Of a DNA stretch of 64,000 nt, positions 1 to 11,743 are shown piece after piece (position 1 is the stretch's first letter; the number at the start of each line of letters is the position of its first letter). Both the position numbers and the translations under genes were made by a program. The DNA comes from Liopterus haemorrhoidalis (taxonomy: Eukaryota; Arthropoda; Insecta; Coleoptera; Dytiscidae): the NCBI GenBank assembly GCA_963971575.1, contig OZ020611.1, positions 222,324,260-222,388,259 of the forward strand. Direction: 5' to 3'. The notes below the pieces were generated by a model, which saw nothing but the letters and a program-made list of their open reading frames with translations, ran no database searches and was not told the DNA's origin.

Positions 1-1346
1 GCATAGTATTGTCTGTTAATATTTTGGTTCTTTGGGAGATGGTCGATGTGTAAGATCCCTTTTGCGTCCCAAAATATGGATGCTTTGATCTTTCAGGTTG
101 GTGGGACCACTTTTGTCTTTTTTGAAGTCTAGGAACCGCGATGAATCCACTTTTTGGACTATTCCTTTTTCTATGGCTTGTAATAATGGACCCACGTCAT
201 ATCCATGGTCATCAAAATCCACCGAGTTTTTATGAAATCTATCCAAACAATCTGACATCGAATGAGTTTGTTTTTTCGAGAGCTTTAGTCGTCGGTCATT
301 TAAAACGACATGGATTCAACAATTGCCGGTGTTGTGGCTGTTTTTGGATGTCTGCTATCATTGGCACTGGTTGTTTCTCTCTTGAACTCGTTCATCCAGT
401 GACAGATGGTTGCTAATGAACTACTCTAACCCAATCAATTAACCATATCCCCACAATTTTCCATCGCCGCCAATTCTTTTTTTTTAAAGATACTTAATGA
501 TTGCGCGATGTTTTTCATTTCTTAAGCAAAACCGCACTGTTGCTTCTCGCTACTCTCAAAACCAAACTAAATGTCAGGAATAAAATATTACTGACAATAT
601 AATTATATATGACAGAACATAAAATCACATATCCATTTTTACTTGCACCATGTATGCTTTGGTTCACACCATGTTTCATCCCAGCTTCGTATCGTTTATT
701 ACAAAAATGTTAAAGTCTTATAGTCCTTAAAGGCGCGCACCCAAACATCTAGGTATTTACATTTTAATCGTGTTTTGAATTTCTTGAAGTTTATGAAAAG
801 TAATTATGGTAAGTTTATATATCTGTGAGCTCCCACCGTCTAAGAGAAAGTACTGGGGGCGCGTCTGTTACCTTTAGTATACGTTATTTGATCAAAAAAA
901 TACCCGAATGAGCGTAATATAACTTAATTAATAAATACAATAATAAAAATAATTAAAAAAATTGTGCAAAAAAGTGGGCCATCAAGCAATTAAACTCGGT
1001 GTTATGTAGCAACAATACAACTAAGAAGAGCAAAACGATTATCTGCAAGATGATTGTTGAAAGCATATGCACTCAGTGGTTCAGAAACTAGGGAATTTAC
1101 AAAGAGAAATAAACGTCAATTGAGTGCTGTAGAGATGAACTTGGAGAAGGAGTTGCGGTATTTCCAAACTAGAATATGCTCCTAATAATACCTTAAGAGC
1201 ACCTATGAATGTTAAACATTCTATTACAGGAAACAGAGAATAAATGACTAATGTTTTGGCTTCTTTAGTATATGCGAGATAGTCGATAATGTAAAAAGAT
1301 CTGGGAATATATTTCTGAGAGCAGAAAACAACAGCAAGAAGCTCTC
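1..1346. other. AT-rich stretch without a recognised gene
   Basis: No recognisable gene or complete element is seen here. The minus strand has an open frame from about 300 down to 16 (80 codons from the ATG at 258). It is hydrophilic, with DFDDHGYD and LKDQSIHIL stretches, and matches no family I know. A few codons upstream of that ATG the frame reads VVLNDRRLKLS, which weakly recalls the start of a mariner helix-turn-helix, so it may be transposon debris. Confidence 0.4.
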
Positions 1347-1349
1347 TTA

Positions 1350-1908
1350 AGGTGCCTACAGACGGTGAGCTAGCGTTCGCCAGCGCTAGTTCTGACGTTG
1401 GCCGTAACATGTACCACTGGCGGACACTTGTACTTGTGTACTCTACAGACGAAACGTCCGTGCTGGCCAAGTACAAAAATAGCGAACATAGGCCAGCGCT
1501 TGTAAAATGGCGTCTGACAGTGAAAGTGAGGTTATGGTCGCAGCTTCGACCTTGCTTTTGATATTTAAATTAGATTAAGTACAAAAAAATACTTTTTACT
1601 TTAAGTAGACTTCATGATTACGCAAAAATGGTTATAATTTTCCCTCTGAGCACAACACTCTCGACTGATGTGATGACAAGTGTGTGCGCGTCGCGTGTAC
1701 GGTGTTAACATGCATGTACAAGTTTGCACCGATGTTGGTCAAACTCCTTTAACTTGTGATAGAATACCGCCTCGGAAGCGAACGCCGGCCAGCGGCAAGC
1801 CCAGCCTACGCTGGCTGTGACTTGTGACTTGTTGCCCCTACACACGATCCGCGGAACTAGACAAGTATAAACATTGGCCGTCACTTGCCACGCCGTCTGT
1901 AGGCACCT
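1350..1908. mobile_element. Harbinger-like MITE with TTA target duplication
   Basis: A 559-bp non-coding element with terminal inverted repeats. The left end reads AGGTGCCTACAGACGG and the right end is its reverse complement (CCGTCTGTAGGCACCT). It is flanked by TTA on both sides (1347-1349 and 1909-1911). A three-base TTA/TAA duplication is the habit of the PIF/Harbinger superfamily; the assignment is inferred from this alone. The interior is relatively GC-rich, with several GCTAGCG/CGCCAGCG words near the left end, and holds no transposase. It is presumably mobilised in trans. Confidence 0.8.
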
Positions 1909-2127
1909 TTAGAGATAGGATGTGTGTCTAAAGGCGCATCTGAACGTCGCAAAGACGACTTGAAGTTATATAAGGCTAGCGGTTATTTTTTGATCAAAAA
2001 TCGTACAGTGCAACAGTTTCGTTTTTAAATTAGTGATGGGCCGGATGTGATTTTGGCCGGATATTTGATAAAAAATACAAACTATTTGTGATGCTGAAAA
2101 TGCTAAATTAAAAAAAAAATATATATA

Positions 2128-3029
2128 CCAGGTCTGTTCAAAAAGTATCGTGAATTTTGTGTTTTTTCAAAAATTATTTATTTATTCATGAATATCTATT
2201 TTGTCCCCTTCAAAGTAATCCCCACCAGATATTATACACTTGTGCCAACGTTTTTTCCAATCCTCGAAGAACTTGAAAAAATCATTTTTTGTGATCTTGT
2301 TCAGCTCCTCCTTCGATGCCGTCTTTATCTCCTCACTCGTAGCGTAGCGTCGTCCTTTCATGGGCCTCTTCAGTTTCGGGAACAAGAAAAAGTTACAGGG
2401 GGCCAGATCTGGGTAATACGGTAGCTGCTGCATTATTAGTGTGTTGTTTTTGGTCTAAATTGAGCAATTTTAGTACGAATTTCGCGGCGACCTGTCTCAT
2501 GCCCAAATCATTGGTAAAAATCGAATGGCACGAGCCAATCGATATGTTTAGGTCCTCAGCAACTTCTCTAACGGTGATTCGACGATTGGCCAATACTATT
2601 TTCTTCACTTCATCAATGTTTTCGTCTGTTGTTGACGTACTCAAGCGTCCGGCACGCTCTTAGTCGTTCACATCTTCTCGGCCCTCTGAGTCATTTTGTA
2701 CCACCGATAAACGTTGCTTCGGTCCAAGGTAGCTTCACCATATGCCATAGTCAACATTCGGAATGCGTCCGCGCACTTAATTTTGTTTTTCACACAAAAT
2801 TTGATACAGATTCTTTCATCCATTTTTTGGTATAGGCAAAAATCGAAGACGAGCCAAAACACGTGCAAGCAAAGCAACTGTCAAAAATTAACTGAACATT
2901 CAAAATGGCCGAACTTGTCGGCATAAGTGAGAGACATGTGTACCAACATAACGCCACAAAAAAATCGAAAATCGAATATACGTAACCCGCGGAAATTCAT
3001 AATTCGCGATACTTTTTGAACAGCCCTCG
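2128..3029 (-). mobile_element. Internally deleted mariner element
   Basis: A Tc1/mariner element of about 900 bp bounded by TA dinucleotides (2126-2127 and 3030-3031). The inverted ends share the core CTGTTCAAAAAGTATCG. Full-length mariners are about 1.3 kb, so roughly 400 bp are missing. The transposase remnant lies on the minus strand (separate entry). The ends are still well matched, so it could have been moved by a related active transposase. Confidence 0.88.
2182..2823 (-). pseudogene. mariner transposase remnant (catalytic core deleted)
   Basis: Three pieces of a mariner transposase lie in order on the minus strand. The N-terminus starts at the ATG at 2823 (MDERICIKF..., ending ...VYRWYKM near 2668). 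The helix-turn-helix part follows (2644-2440, ITVREVAEDLNISIGS and DLGMRQVAAKFV). The C-terminal part follows directly (2433-2182), with the YYPDLAPCNFFLFPKLK block and a C-terminus ...GGDYFEGDKID. About 150 residues between the second and third pieces are absent, including the first two catalytic aspartates; the last acidic position reads N (APCN). There is also a frame change with stops between the first two pieces. It cannot encode an active enzyme. Confidence 0.88.
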
Positions 3030-3587
3030 TATATAAAAAAAAAAATTAAAAAAAACTCGAGCAGCGTTGCATTTTATGTTACTCAAGGTCGGCTATTGCG
3101 AGAGGTGGACTAGACTTGGGCCTCAGGACTTAGACGATTAAAGGGTTAAAAAAATTACCAGGGCGTATTTTCAATCATTGGATTATTTTGAAGGGCTTCA
3201 ATTTTAACGTCTTGCCTTAAACGCCACAAAATCGCTTACCGGCACTGTTATCATCTGTTATCATAAGGTACTTGCTCGAATAAACATGGGAAATGAAAAA
3301 TAATCTTCACAATTTCAACAATAAATTTAATTCTTTGTGGTACTGACACAGAAATAAAATTATGCAATACACATTATGATTACAAGCAACGAAAGTAAAT
3401 GTTGAAGAACGATAAACAGCACCAGCATTGCCAAATTCACATTTTTAAATTAAAATTCAAGGCCTACTTTCACGACTTTTTTTTCTCGATCATGTATGTT
3501 CAAGTTGAAGAATTCTACGGAAAGAAAAAAAAAGTTCGATTAAAAAAAAAAAAAATCACGTTAAGGGGTTAAACTAAAGTGCCTGTT
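3030..3587. other. Downstream flank of the giant repeat gene
   Basis: AT-rich, without a gene. It would contain the 3' untranslated region of the minus-strand gene. The only polyadenylation-like hexamer I see on that strand is ATTAAA (3331-3326), about 260 bases past the stop codon. No AATAAA was found, so the transcript end is not established. Confidence 0.35.
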
Positions 3588-6500
3588 TTAAATTTCTAAC
3601 ATAACTTTATTTCTATGCAGATAAATATTTTCTAATAATCTATTAATTTTCTGAATTTCTTCTTTTAAGTTGTATATTTTATAATACTTATACTCACTCG
3701 GAAGGTCACTTTCAGCTGATGATTTAATGTGTTTTATTGCAGCTTCCTCCGGTTTTGGCTCTATATATTTGCGATTCAGTGATATATCTTTTGAGAATTT
3801 ACTTTTTACAGTGATATATTGTTTAATAAAGGTCTTCATAAAATCAGCAGTTTTTGGGTTATCTGTGTTAATCCGTATTTCTTCTTGATTGCGTGTTTTA
3901 ATATTAGGCTTCTCTTGTTGTGTTGGTTCCATTAGTTTTGATATTAAGTTTTCTTCAATTTTCTTTTGTAACTTCTCTAAACTTTGTTTAACTGAGTCAA
4001 TTTTTATCATGTCTTCAATGTCTTCTATTCCTTCTTTCGAGTTAAGTATATTTTCTTTTCTGAATGCACCAGAGTTTTTTGAAGAACCTTTAGAATTAAG
4101 GAGTGTTAAGATGTTTCCAAATGGACCTCTATCCAATTTTTTCAGAGGTTTTGTTGTTTTCTGAATATACTCATCAGCTTTACCCTGTCCAGGTTTTGTT
4201 TGAAAGTGCTTTAAATCTTTTCTTTTAGTTACCAGATCCAGAATTTTTTTATATGATGCTAATCTTGTGTTGGTGTTGTTATGGGATGCTAATTCTTGCT
4301 CGCCATGGTTTTTTAACTCTTCTAATAACGATTGTAAGAATATTTGATCTCTTTTTATTCGTTTGTGGACAGCATGTAATTCAGAATTTGGCAATTGGTC
4401 ATTTTCAATATTTTCCAGCGTGTTTATAGTTTGTGTGCTGTTCCCTTGGACTTCCCTTGGAATTTCTTCAACATGGTTGGTTGAATTATTGGTACTTTCT
4501 TCAACAGTTGTCAAAGGAGTTGTTAATTTTACATTTGGTATTTGGGTAGGATTGTTAGGAGATTTTATGCTTTCTGTAAAATGTTTTGTGTCATGGTTTC
4601 CAAATCCAGGAGGTGATGCCAGTGTTGTCGTTTGTCTCTTTAATGATTTATTACTATTTTCTTCAACAGTTGTCAAAGGAGTTGTTAATTTTGCATTTAG
4701 TATTTGGGTAGGATTGTTTTGTTTTATGCTTTCCATCATAAATTTTGTGTCAAGTTTTCCAAATCCTGGAGGTGTTTCCAGTGTTCTCGTTTGCGTCTTG
4801 TTTGGTTTATTACTACTTTCTTCAACAGTTGTTAAAGGAGTTGTTAATTTTACATTTGATATTTGGGTAGAAATGTTTGGTTTTCTGTTTGCCATAAAAT
4901 TCTGGCCAAAAATTGGTAAATCTTGTTCGTGTGTATTAAATCCTAACAATCTTGCCAGCTTTCTCGTTTTCGTCTTGTTTGGTTTATTACTACTTTCTTC
5001 AACAGTTGTCAAAGGAGTTGTTAATTTTACATTTGGTATTTGGGTAGGATTGTTTTGTTTTATGCTTTCCATCATAAATTTTGTGTCAAGTTTTCCAAAT
5101 CCAGGAGGTGTATCCAGTGTTCTCGTTAGCGTCTTGTTTGTTTTATTACTACTTTCTTCAACAGTTGTCAAAGGGGTTGTTAATTTTACATTTGATATTT
5201 GGATAGGATTGTTTGGTTTTCTGCTTGCCATAAAATTCTGGCCAAAAATTGGTACAACTTGTTCGTGTGTATTAAATCCTAACAATCTTGCCAGCTTTCT
5301 CGTTTTCGTCTTGTTTGGTTTACTACTACTTTCTTCAACAGTTGTCAAAGGAGTTGTTAATTTTACATTTGGTATTTGGGTAGGATTGTTTTGTTTTATG
5401 CTTTCCATCATAAATTTTGTGTCAAGTTTTCCAAATCCAGGAGGTGTTTCCAGTGTTCTCGTTAGCGTCTTGTTTGGTTTATTACTACTTTCTTCAACAG
5501 TTGTCAAAGGAGTTGTTAATTTTACATTTGATATTTGGGTAGGATTGTTTGGTTTTCTGCTTGCCATAAAATTCTGGCCAAAAATTGGTACAACTTGTTC
5601 GTGTGTATTAAATCCTAACAATCTTGCCAGCTTTCTCGTTTTCGTCTTGTTTGGTTTACTACTACTTTCTTCAACAGTTGTCAAAGGAGTTGTTAATTTT
5701 ACATTTGGTATTTGGGTAGGATTGTTTTGTTTTATGCTTTCCATCATAAATTTTGTGTCAAGTTTTCCAAATCCAGGAGGTGTTTCCAGTGTTCTCGTTA
5801 GCGTCTTGTTTGGTTTATTACTACTTTCTTCAACAGTTGTCAAAGGAGTTGTTAATTTTACATTTGATATTTGGGTAGGATTGTTTAGTTTTCTGCTTGC
5901 CATAAAATTCTGGCCAAAAATTGGTACAACTTGTTCGTGTGTATTAAATCCTAACAATCTTGCCAGCTTTCTCGTTTTCGTCTTGTTTGGTTTACTACTA
6001 CTTTCTTCAACAGTTGTCAAAGGAGTTGTTAATTTTACATTTGGTATTTGGGTAGGATTATTTTGTTTTATGCTTTCCATCATAAATTTTGTGTCAAGTT
6101 TTCCAAATCCAGAAGGTGTTTCCAGTGTTCTCGTTAGCGTCTTGTTTGGTTTATTACTACTTTCTTCAACAGTTGTCAAAGGAGTTGTTAATTTTACATT
6201 TGATATTTGGGTAGGATTGTTTAGTTTTCTGCTTGCCATAAAATTCTGGCCAAAAATTGGTAAATCTTGTTCGTGTGTATTAAATCCTAACAATCTTGCC
6301 AGCTTTCTCGTTTTCGTCTTGTTTGGTTTATTACTACTCTCTTCAACAGTTGTCAAAGGAGTTGTTAATTTTACATTTGGTATTTGGGTAAGATTGTTTG
6401 GTTTTATGCTTTCCATCATAAATTTTGTGTCAAGTTTTCCAAATCCAGGAGGAGTTTCCAATGTTCTCGTTAGCGTCTTGTTTGGTTTATTACTACTTTC

Positions 6501-9500
6501 TTCAACAGTTGTCGAAGGAGTTGTTAATTTTACATTTGATATTTGGGTAGGATTGTTTAGTTTTCTGCTTGCCATGAAATTCTGGCCAAAAATTGGTAAA
6601 TCTTGTTCGTGTGTATTAAATCCTAACAATCTTGCCAGCTTTCTCGTTTTCGTCTTGTTTGGTTTATTACTACTTTCTTCAACAGTTGTCAAAGAAGTTG
6701 TTAATTTTACATTTGGTATTTGGGTAGGATTGTTTTGTTTTATGCTTTCCATCATAAATTTTGTGTCAAGTTTTCCAAATCCAGGAGGTGTTTCCAGTGT
6801 TCTCGTTTGCCTCTTGATTGGTTTATTACTACTTTCTTCAACAGTTGTCAAAGGTGTTGTTAATTTTACATTTGATATTTGGGTAGGATTGTTTAGTTTT
6901 CTGCTTGCCATAAAATTCTGGCCAAAAATTGGTACAACTTGTTCGTGTGTATTAAATCCTAACAATCTTGCCAGCTTTCTCGTTTTCGTCTTGTTTGGTT
7001 TATTACTACTTTCTTCAACAGTTCTCAAAGGAGTTGTTAATTTTACACCTGGTATTTGGGTAGGATTGTTTTGTTTTATGCTTTCCATCATAAATTTTGT
7101 GTCAAGTTTTCCAAATCCAGGAGGTGTTTCCAGTGTTCTCGTTAGCGTCTTGTTTGGTTTATTACTACTTTCTTCAACAGTTGTCAAAGGAGTTGTTAAT
7201 TTTACATTTGATATTTGGGTAGGATTGTTTAGTTTTCTGCTTGCCATAAAATTCTGGCCAAAAATTGGTACAACTTGTTCGTGTGTATTAAATCCTAACA
7301 ATCTTGCCAGCTTTCTCGTTTTCGTCTTGTTTGGTTTATTACTACTTTCTTCAACAGTTGTCAAAGGAGTTGTTAATTTTACATTTGGTATTTGGGTAGG
7401 ATTGTTTTGTTTTATGCTTTCCATCATAAATTTTGTGTCAAGTTTTCCAAATCCAGGAGGAGTTTCCAGTGTTCTCGTTAGCGTCTTGTTTGGTTTATTA
7501 CTACTTTCTTCAACAGTTGTCAAAGGAGTTGTTAATTTTACATTTGATATTTGGGTAGGATTGTTTAGTTTTCTGCTTGCCATAAAATTCTGGCCAAAAG
7601 TTGGTACAACTTGTTCGTGTGTATTAAATCCTAACAATCTTGCCAGCTTTCTCGTTTTCGTCTTGTTTGGTTTATTACTACTTTCTTCAACAGTTCTCAA
7701 AGGAGTTGTTAATTTTACATCTGGTATTTGGGTAGGATTGTTTTGTTTTATGCTTTCCATCATAAATTTTGTGTCAAGTTTTCCAAATCCAGGAGGTGTT
7801 TCCAGTGTTCTCGTTTGCCTCTTGATTGGTTTATTACTACTTTCTTCAACAGTTGTCAAAGGTGTTGTTAATTTTACATTTGATATTTGGGTAGGATTGT
7901 TTAGTTTTCTGCTTGCCATAAAATTCTGGCCAAAAATTGGTACAACTTGTTCGTGTGTATTAAATCCTAACAATCTTGCCAGCTTTCTCGTTTTCGTCTT
8001 GTTTGGTTTATTACTACTTTCTTCAACAGTTCTCAAAGGAGTTGTTAATTTTACATTTGGTATTTGGGTAGGATTGTTTTGTTTTATGCTTTCCATCATA
8101 AATTTTGTGTCAAGTTTTCCAAATCCAGGAGGAGTTTCCAGTGTTCTCGTTAGCGTCTTGTTTGGTTTATTACTACTTTCTTCAACAGTTGTCAAAGGAG
8201 TTGTTAATTTTACATTTGATATTTGGGTAGGATTGTTTAGTTTTCTGCTTGCCATAAAATTCTGGCCAAAAGTTGGTACAACTTGTTCGTGTGTATTAAA
8301 TCCTAACAATCTTGCCAGCTTTCTCGTTTTCGTCTTGTTTGGTTTATTACTACTTTCTTCAACAGTTCTCAAAGGAGTTGTTAATTTTACATCTGGTATT
8401 TGGGTAGGATTGTTTTGTTTTATGCTTTCCATCATAAATTTTGTGTCAAGTTTTCCAAATCCAGGAGGTGTTTCCAGTGTTCTCGTTTGCCTCTTGATTG
8501 GTTTATTACTACTTTCTTCAACAGTTGTCAAAGGTGTTGTTAATTTTACATTTGATATTTGGGTAGGATTGTTTAGTTTTCTGCTTGCCATAAAATTCTG
8601 GCCAAAAATTGGTACAACTTGTTCGTGTGTATTAAATCCTAACAATCTTGCCAGCTTTCTCGTTTTCGTCTTGTTTGGTTTATTACTACTTTCTTCAACA
8701 GTTCTCAAAGGAGTTGTTAATTTTACATCTGGTATTTGGGTAGGATTGTTTTGTTTTATGCTTTCCATCATAAATTTTGTGTCAAGTTTTCCAAATCCAG
8801 GAGGAGTTTCCAGTGTTCTCGTTAGCGTCTTGTTTGGTTTATTACTACTTTCTTCAACAGTTGTCAAAGGAGTTGTTAAATTTACATTTGGTATTTGGGT
8901 AGGATTGTTTTGTTTTATGCTTTCCATCATAAATTTTGTGTCAAGTTTTCCAAATCCAGGAGGAGTTTCCAGTGTTCTCGTTAGCGTCTTGTTTGGTTTA
9001 TTACTACTTTCTTCAACAGTTGTCAAAGGAGTTGTTAATTTTACATTTGATATTTGGGTAGGATTGTTTAGTTTTCTGCTTGCCATGAAATTCTGGCCAT
9101 AAATTGGTAAATCTTGTTCGTGTGTATTAAATCCTAACAATCTTGCCAGCTTTCTCGTTTTCGTCTTGTTTGGTTTATTACTACTTTCTTCAACAGTTGT
9201 CAAAGAAGTTGTTAATTTTACATTTGGTATTTGGGTAGGATTGTTTTGTTTTATGCTTTCCATCATAAATTTTGTGTCAAGTTTTCCAAATCCAGGAGAT
9301 GTTTCCAGTGTTATCGTTTGCGTCTTGTTTGTTTTATTACTACTTTCTTCAACAGTTGTTAAAGGAGTTGTTAATTTTACATTTGGTATTTGGGTAGGAT
9401 TGTTTAGTTTTCTGCTTGCCATAAAATTCTGGCCAAAAATTGGTAAATCTTGTTGGTGTGTATTAAATTCTAAAAATCTTGCCAGTTTTCTCGTTTTCGT

Positions 9501-11743
9501 CTTGTTTGGTTTATTACTACTTTCTTCAACAGTTGTCAAAGGAGTTGTTAATTTTACATTTGGTATTTGGGTAGGATTGTTTTGTTTTATGCTTTCCATC
9601 ATAAATTTTGTGTCAAGTTTTCCAAATCCAGGAGGTGTTTCCAGTGTTCTCGTTTGCGTCTTGTTTGTTTTATTACTACTTTCTTCAACAGTTGTTAAAG
9701 GAGTTGTTAATTTTACATTTGGTATTTGGGTAGGATTGTTTGGTATTCTGCTTTCCATAAAATTCTTGCCTACAGATGGTACAAATCCAAAAACTCTTTC
9801 CAGGTTTCTCATTTGTGTTTTACTCGCATTTGTAATTCCAGGCTGCGGATTATTTGTCCAGTTATTTGTTGTCTTGATATTGTTTCTGATTGTAACACTC
9901 CAAGGCGTTGTCTCTAGTAATATAGTTCGTACATTCCTTTTTATTTTTCTTTTCATAATTTTGCGTGGGTAGTTATTTCTACCTGGGGTACTTTTTCTGT
10001 TGGTATTCCTTTGTGTTATTGTCTTTCTATCCATTTGACGACGTGCCTCTGCTTGTTTAGACTCTATATTTTTTACTTGTAATATTTGGGTCTGAGGTCT
10101 GTTATTCCATCTATCTGATGGGAAGTTTCTTCTATATTTTTTGTTGGAGCCAGACCTTCGATTGTTTGCTCCCGCTGGTTTGATTTTGGTTCTTATGTTA
10201 TTTCTTGCCGTTTTTGTGCTTATGTCTTTATTATATCCACGGCGTGAAACCAAATCTTTTATTTCCTCAGCCCTTTTATCTATACTTTGGTTCAACATTT
10301 CTTTGGTTTTAGATCTATTATTCCATCTGTCTGTTGGTTGTTTTTTCTTATTGTTTTTGTTAATATCAGACCTCCGATTATCTTGTTTATTTTTATTTCT
10401 TCTTGACTGGACTCTTTTCTTTGACTTTTTTGGGACTGGTGTTGTTATTTTATTATATCCACGACGGGCGGCCAGAATTTTTGCTTTTATAACCTTTTGT
10501 ACTATCATTTTGTTTATTAATTCTTTGGCCCGAATTCTATTATTCCATCTATCTGTTGGCAATTTTCTTTTTTTTCCAACACTTCGAGGAGTTGATATGT
10601 TCTTTTGTATTGTTCTTCTTTTATTCTTTATTGAAGTTTGTGGGTTGTTAAAATTTTCGCTGGCATTCTTGTTTGTAATTTTGATTTCATCAAATCTTTT
10701 TTCCAGATTTATTATTTGCGGCGACTCCTTTTCTAGTTGAGATTTGTTTATCCCATTGGTTGTTTGATTGCTACGTGTTAAACCTTCCTTCTCTTCATGT
10801 ATATTTCTTTTTCGCCGATTGTTTATTTGCGTAGCAGATTTTATTGATGCTTTTGCTGTTCCTTTATAAATTTCTTTTTTATTACTGTTTAAATATGCAT
10901 AATCAACATTCGTAGCACTTGGTGTTGAGGAAGTTGAGAACATTACGTTTGCGGAATTGCTCTTCCAGTTTTGATGTTTCTCGGTTTTAGAAAAATTTGG
11001 AATATCTATAACATTTTCGGAAGTACCATTTGGAAATATTTGTATCAATTCTCCAAGATTTGTTAATTCAAATATAGGAATATTCAGGGTAACATTTTCG
11101 AAAATTTTATCCCAATTTTGAGGTGGTTCATGATTTATTTCATTGTCCGTGGATTCTTGGATGATGTTATTAATTTCGTATTTATAATTTGGAATATTTG
11201 TTGTTCTGTTGAAGTCATTTGATATTTTTTCTTTTATTAGTGTTTCTTTTGTTTTATCTGTTTTTATAATTTTGGATTGACGAATATTTCGTGGAAATAG
11301 GATTGGGTCGGGATACGTGTCTTGTGACTCCTTTTTGGGGGCGATTTTATTGTCTCCTTTATTATGATTATGAATTTCATTTTCTTCCCAACGATTACTA
11401 TAATTTCCCTGCGAACTACTTTCTTTGTTTGTTGCTGCTTTGATTGCCTGCTCGTTTTGGGCTGCTCCATTGTTGTTGTAGTGATCTAAATGAAAAAAAA
11501 AATATATTAAAAATTGTTTTAGTAAGTTGTGATGATATTAATAATAAAAACAGTGGTGAATATTAATGCGATTAATAATGTTAGGAAGTACTTAGGCTCT
11601 GAACTAAATTTAATATGTCTTTAAATGTAAAATATGGTATTTTTTAAATTAATTTTTATCAAAATTAGATTATAAATAATTTACCTTCAATCACCAACGA
11701 TAATGGTTAAAATAATGATATGAAATTTATTAATCTCTCTCAT
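3588..11743 (-). CDS. Giant repetitive, probably secreted protein (two exons)
   Basis: No family is recognised. The main exon (11485-3588) is open without a stop from a good acceptor (T-rich tract then CATTTAG at 11486-11492) to TAA at 3588-3590. With the proposed first exon (11743-11695) and a 209-bp intron it predicts about 2648 residues. Order from the N-terminus: a signal-peptide-like start; an N/E/I-rich segment of about 180 residues; a strongly basic region with three copies of a roughly 73-residue motif (RWNNR near 10540, 10320 and 10105; RRGYNK twice); the 53/59-residue array (4500-9770); and a charged, helical-looking C-terminus of about 300 residues with coiled-coil-like stretches. 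I see no cysteine and no membrane segment after the signal. Most array units carry an NKT glycosylation sequon. Composition and repeat style would suit a secreted structural, salivary or silk-like protein, but that is inference. The start could differ if there are further upstream exons. Confidence 0.72.
4500..9770 (-). repeat. Alternating 53/59-residue coding repeat array
   Basis: Direct spacing of the conserved TTVEESSNK codons alternates 159 and 177 bp, a 336-bp composite. The A unit carries ETPPGFGKLDTKFMMESIKQ and the B unit LARLLGFNTHEQ then FGQNFMASRKL. Both end in the same NNPTQIxNVKLTTPLTTVEE tail of about 30 residues. By eye there are about 17 A and 15 B units. Strict alternation breaks twice, where two A units are adjacent. 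The units at both edges are most diverged, and the B units fall into DLPIFG and VVPIFG versions that recur in blocks. This is the pattern left by repeated unequal exchange. Most differences between units are single codons, and none breaks the frame. Confidence 0.92.
11695..11743 (-). CDS. Proposed first exon: signal peptide of the repeat gene
   Basis: The ATG at 11743-11741 opens MREINKFHIIILTIIV: a short charged n-region followed by a nine-residue hydrophobic core. An in-frame TAA lies upstream at 11776-11774 and no earlier in-frame ATG is seen. Splicing at G|GTGATT (GT at 11694-11693) leaves one base. This fits the large exon, which starts with the last two bases of a codon (phase 1, common for signal-peptide exons of secreted proteins). 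The donor is mediocre. A better-looking one (AAG|GTAAAT, GT at 11684-11683) lies just behind an in-frame TGA and does not fit this frame. It remains a hypothesis without transcript data. Confidence 0.5.

Noticed and set aside
16..258. Possible host exon on the minus strand
   Set aside because: No splice signals, no family, and the upstream codons resemble mariner debris; kept only as a remark.
4363..9102. 1579-codon open frame on the plus strand across the repeat array
   Set aside because: It is the antisense of the coding array. Because all units are nearly alike, one frame without stops stays open for the whole array. It ends at a single-unit variant (9100), has a monotonous hydrophobic composition, and no exon signals or own motifs.
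11046..11048. TTG at 11048 as start of the giant gene
   Set aside because: The frame stays open 437 bases further upstream to a strong splice acceptor, and TTG starts are not usual in eukaryotic nuclear genes.
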